The notes below the pieces were generated by a model. That model searched no databases. It had not been told where the DNA came from and was given only the letters and a program-made list of their open reading frames with translations. Source: a bacterium (GTDB lineage Bacteria > Patescibacteria > Microgenomatia > Levybacterales > GWA1-39-11). Taken from it: DNA of 8,256 bases. The translations under genes and the position numbers were made by a program. The stretch covers positions 1 to 8,256 of the forward strand of contig JAKAHW010000042.1 of NCBI GenBank assembly GCA_021825285.1, read 5' to 3'. Shown here one piece after another: positions 5,840-8,256 of the stretch (position 1 is its first letter; each line of letters starts with the position of its first letter).

Positions 5840-7453
5840 CTACCCGAATACTGGATCAGGGGAAAGAAGGGAGAATGAAAGATCTGCCTCGCTTCCTTCA
5901 AAAACGACAACATCATTTTTTCGACAATTATTTTCTACGAAATCCGAAATTACGCTCGGGGGAGCGACCAAAACTTTGCATTCGCCACCCGAATCTTTAA
6001 TTCCATTTATTAATGCCTTGAAAGAGTTTTTGTTTGTGAGGAAAAGAAAGTCGCATTTACTTCCTATTTCCTTTCCTAATTCGTAATGATCAGATTGCGC
6101 ATTTTTACCAAGTTCCAAAAGCGGCTCCAAAACCATTATCTTTTTTCCCCGGAAATTTTCTAAATATTCAAGAGCTCCCAAAACGAGGCTTGAATTGGAA
6201 TAATGGGTATCGTTTACCAAAACTGCGCCATTCCCCATCACATACGGTTCCATAATCTTTGGTAAAGGATGGATATCGGAAACTATTTTTTTAATATCTT
6301 TTATTTTTATTCCCAAATGAATTCCTAAATATATTGCCGGAAGAAGCCTTTCAATATTTCTTTTACCCAATAAATTTGTTTCAAAATTTCCCAAATTATT
6401 TTCTTTAAAAAATAGGTCAAATGTTAATGAAAACTTTTTTTCTTTTATGTTTTTTGATTTTAAATCAACATAATTTTCTTCCAAAGTTCCATACAAAATT
6501 TTATTTTTTCTTGTTTTTTTAAAGAGAGAATATGCATGCTTACTGTTACCGTTGAAAACTGCCAACCCATATCTTGGCAAATTTTCTATCAGCTCATATT
6601 GAGCATCAACAATATTGGTTAGGTTTTTAAACAAAGAAATATGGTTGTCAGAAATTCCTGTCAGGACTCCTATTGTAGGTCTTATTATTTTTGCAATTTC
6701 ATTTATCTCCCCCTTTTTGTATGCTTCAATTTCTACGATTAGAACCTGCTTCTTGAGCGTTAAGCTTTTACTAATAGTCCTTGCAATAGGAATAATTGTA
6801 TTTTCGTTATCTCTGGTTTTTAATACGTTGAATTTATAAGAAAGAATTTTTTCTATAAAATCTCTTGTGGAATTTTTCCCATAACTTCCTGTAATTCCAA
6901 CTGTTATTAGATTTTTCCTTTTATTAATTTTGTCTATTGCACGATTTATAATTTCATCCCTATAAAAATCCGTAGGAATAGTCAAGATCAGTATAAAAAG
7001 GGTGACAACAAACGGAAGAAGAGAATCAACAAAAATTATCCAAAAATATTTATCAAGAAGGGGTAAGAGAAAAATTAATATTTCCAAAACTAGAGAAAAA
7101 AATAAAATCGAGATTGCTTTTGCCGTAAATTTGGGAAAACTTATTTGTCCTGAAATAATGTCTTTTATAAATAGATAAAAGAGTAGAAGGTAAATGGTAA
7201 AAACAAGAACAGGATAAATTGGATAAAGAGATGTTGCAAAAATAGTTATAAAGTAGAAAAAAAATGCAAATAATTTCAACAAATGCAATTTACCCCAAAC
7301 AATATTCCTGCCCTCGCTTGTCTCCCTAAGGTGTGTCAAAACCCTAACTTCCGAATATTCTTTTTGCTGCCAAATTTGAATCCAAAATAAAGTGTTTTTA
7401 ACGAGGAATACCAAAAAGAGAAATAGAGTCCCTAAAAAAAATAAATCCGACAT
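5840..7453 (-). CDS. MurF-like Mur ligase with N-terminal membrane domain
   Basis: The 537-residue product joins a membrane domain of about five hydrophobic segments (roughly 4-28, 57-77, 80-100, 111-131, 137-159) to a cytoplasmic Mur ligase module. The ATP loop is ITGSYGKNST (187-196), followed by VEIEAYKKGEI (240-250), LTGISDNHISLF (264-275), LLGKRNIERLLPAI (361-374), and the C-terminal Rossmann domain with NDTHYSNSS (414-422) and VLEPLLELG (441-449). The GEI and ELG motifs and the context resemble MurF, which adds D-Ala-D-Ala to the UDP-MurNAc peptide, but the usual N-terminal UDP-binding domain is replaced by membrane segments. Several key positions differ: Asn194 where Mg-binding Ser/Thr is expected after the P-loop Lys, Gln285 where the carbamylated Lys usually sits, RN for HN, and NDTHYS for DDSYNA. 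The gene is more AT-rich than its neighbours. The substrate is uncertain; a divergent or non-catalytic MurF relative is possible. Confidence 0.8.
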   Translation of the reverse strand: MSDLFFLGTLFLFLVFLVKNTLFWIQIWQQKEYSEVRVLTHLRETSEGRNIVWGKLHLLKLFAFFFYFITIFATSLYPIYPVLVFTIYLLLFYLFIKDIISGQISFPKFTAKAISILFFSLVLEILIFLLPLLDKYFWIIFVDSLLPFVVTLFILILTIPTDFYRDEIINRAIDKINKRKNLITVGITGSYGKNSTRDFIEKILSYKFNVLKTRDNENTIIPIARTISKSLTLKKQVLIVEIEAYKKGEINEIAKIIRPTIGVLTGISDNHISLFKNLTNIVDAQYELIENLPRYGLAVFNGNSKHAYSLFKKTRKNKILYGTLEENYVDLKSKNIKEKKFSLTFDLFFKENNLGNFETNLLGKRNIERLLPAIYLGIHLGIKIKDIKKIVSDIHPLPKIMEPYVMGNGAVLVNDTHYSNSSLVLGALEYLENFRGKKIMVLEPLLELGKNAQSDHYELGKEIGSKCDFLFLTNKNSFKALINGIKDSGGECKVLVAPPSVISDFVENNCRKNDVVVFEGSEADLSFSLLSPDPVFG

Positions 7454-7523
7454 AAATTAAGTAACTAAATTTGTGAATTGGTGGGTGATTTTTTTTGTAG
7501 ACGGGACAGATGTAAAGCTTAAG

Positions 7524-7540
7524 AAAAACAAAGAGTTTTT
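7524..7540 (-). terminator. Weak AT-rich hairpin downstream of the uridylyltransferase gene
   Basis: AAAAAC (7524-7529) and GTTTTT (7535-7540) can pair around five bases, 11 bases beyond the stop codon of the upstream gene. On the minus strand the 3' arm itself ends in a T run. The stem has only one G-C pair, so termination would be weak at best. The rest of the 98-base gap (7454-7551) shows no convincing promoter, Shine-Dalgarno or ORF. Confidence 0.2.
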
Positions 7541-7551
7541 ACACGCCATAT

Positions 7552-8256
7552 TTAAACCACTAACATTTCCGCTTCTTCCAGTTCTTCAGGGGTATTTACC
7601 CCTCTCCATTTTAACTTATTAATCATTAATGCTTCAACTCTTTCTTTTGCTTTTACGGCAATTTCAACAAGGCTCACAATGTAATATTCTCCGCTTGTTT
7701 TGCTTTTCTCAATTTTTCCGATGTTGTTCTTCAAAAAATTGTAAGAAAAAAGATAGCATGCCGCATTAATTTCGTTTATCTTTCTTTGGTTTTCGTTTGC
7801 ATCTTTTTCCTCAACGATATCTACAACTTTTCCCTCAGCATTTCTTTCAATTCTTCCAAGTCCTTTTGGATTTTCCATTTCTATTGTTAGGAAAGTTATT
7901 TCAGAATTTGTTTCCGTATGTTTTCTGAAAAGCTGTTTTAAAAGGTCGGGTGAAAAAAGAAAGGAATCATCACCATTTAAAACAATTACGTGCTCTGTAT
8001 CATTTGGGATTTTCTTCATTGCACACATTACTGCATGACCGGTTCCAAGTCTTTTCTTCTGTTCGACAGCTTGAATTTCTTCATCCAATAATGAAAGGAC
8101 TGATTCTTTAGCATGACCGACAACAACCAAGATATTTCTTACCCCAGCTTCCCTTAGAATATTAATGGTGCGACTTACCATAGGAACCCCATTCAAATGA
8201 TATGCAACTTTATTTTTTTCTTTTGCCTTCATTCGAGTCCCTTTACCTGCAGCCAA
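7552..8256 (-). CDS. glmU: GlmU-type UDP-GlcNAc pyrophosphorylase, single-domain (5' end off the window)
   Basis: The visible 234 codons encode a nucleotidyltransferase of the GlmU N-terminal type, which makes UDP-GlcNAc from UTP and GlcNAc-1-phosphate in the cytoplasm. It begins mid-motif: LAAGKGTRM at visible residues 1-9, where the first codon TTG is the Leu of the conserved xxLAAGxGTRM loop, not a start, so a few N-terminal residues lie beyond the right edge. Other GlmU landmarks are EQKKRLGTGHA (65-75), the metal-site NGDD (94-97), GLGRIER (132-138), VEEKDANENQRKINEINAA (148-166), SGEYYIV (188-194) and GVNTPEEL (219-226). The protein stops about ten residues after GVN, so the left-handed beta-helix acetyltransferase domain of bifunctional GlmU (about 450 residues) is absent. 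GlcN-1-P acetylation would need another enzyme. Related sugar nucleotidyltransferases are possible, but the motif set favours UDP-GlcNAc. Confidence 0.87.
   Translation of the reverse strand: MAAGKGTRMKAKEKNKVAYHLNGVPMVSRTINILREAGVRNILVVVGHAKESVLSLLDEEIQAVEQKKRLGTGHAVMCAMKKIPNDTEHVIVLNGDDSFLFSPDLLKQLFRKHTETNSEITFLTIEMENPKGLGRIERNAEGKVVDIVEEKDANENQRKINEINAACYLFSYNFLKNNIGKIEKSKTSGEYYIVSLVEIAVKAKERVEALMINKLKWRGVNTPEELEEAEMLVV

Noticed and set aside
7489..7496. T8 run as a plus-strand terminator
   Set aside because: No GC-rich stem precedes it and no plus-strand gene runs into it; it is simply an A run in the minus-strand gap.
8254..8256. TTG as the start codon of the GlmU-type gene
   Set aside because: This TTG encodes the Leu of the conserved LAAGxGTRM loop, so the gene must begin beyond the window edge.

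Overview
The window is an eight-gene stretch of a cell-division and cell-wall (dcw) cluster. Every gene is on the minus strand, so it is transcribed from high to low coordinates. The organism looks like a bacterium of the Candidate Phyla Radiation (Patescibacteria), perhaps Microgenomates. This is inferred from strongly shortened family members (a 137-residue FtsQ and a GlmU with no acetyltransferase domain), a MurF-like ligase fused to a membrane domain, AT-rich coding DNA, and no clear Shine-Dalgarno sequence at any start. UGA is used as a stop (ftsA and mraY both end in TGA), which argues against the recoded Gracilibacteria/SR1 and mycoplasma codes. No rRNA or tRNA is present, so the placement stays provisional.

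Layout in transcription order: a GlmU-type uridylyltransferase (7552 to beyond 8256, 5' end off the window); a 98-base gap; a membrane-anchored MurF-like Mur ligase (5840-7453); a 72-base gap with a good promoter candidate and a short hairpin; then a tight block of mraY (4757-5767), ftsW (3654-4760, ATGA overlap with mraY), murG (2527-3633), a truncated ftsQ (2093-2506) and ftsA (788-2071), with gaps of about 20 bases. A long 338-base non-coding stretch (450-787) separates ftsA from ftsZ (1-449, 3' end off the window). That stretch holds a GC-rich hairpin, two further hairpins and a plausible promoter for ftsZ.

Working together: GlmU makes UDP-GlcNAc; a Mur ligase adds to the UDP-MurNAc peptide; MraY transfers phospho-MurNAc-peptide to undecaprenyl phosphate (lipid I); MurG adds GlcNAc (lipid II); FtsW polymerises lipid II at the septum. 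FtsQ, FtsA and FtsZ organise the divisome. The murC, murB, ddl and ftsI genes, often found in such clusters, are not in this window.

Most of the window is a recognisable dcw cluster. The parts most worth a second look are the structured ftsA-ftsZ intergenic region, the Mur ligase with several non-canonical catalytic-site residues, the minimal FtsQ, and the altered histidine motif of MraY.
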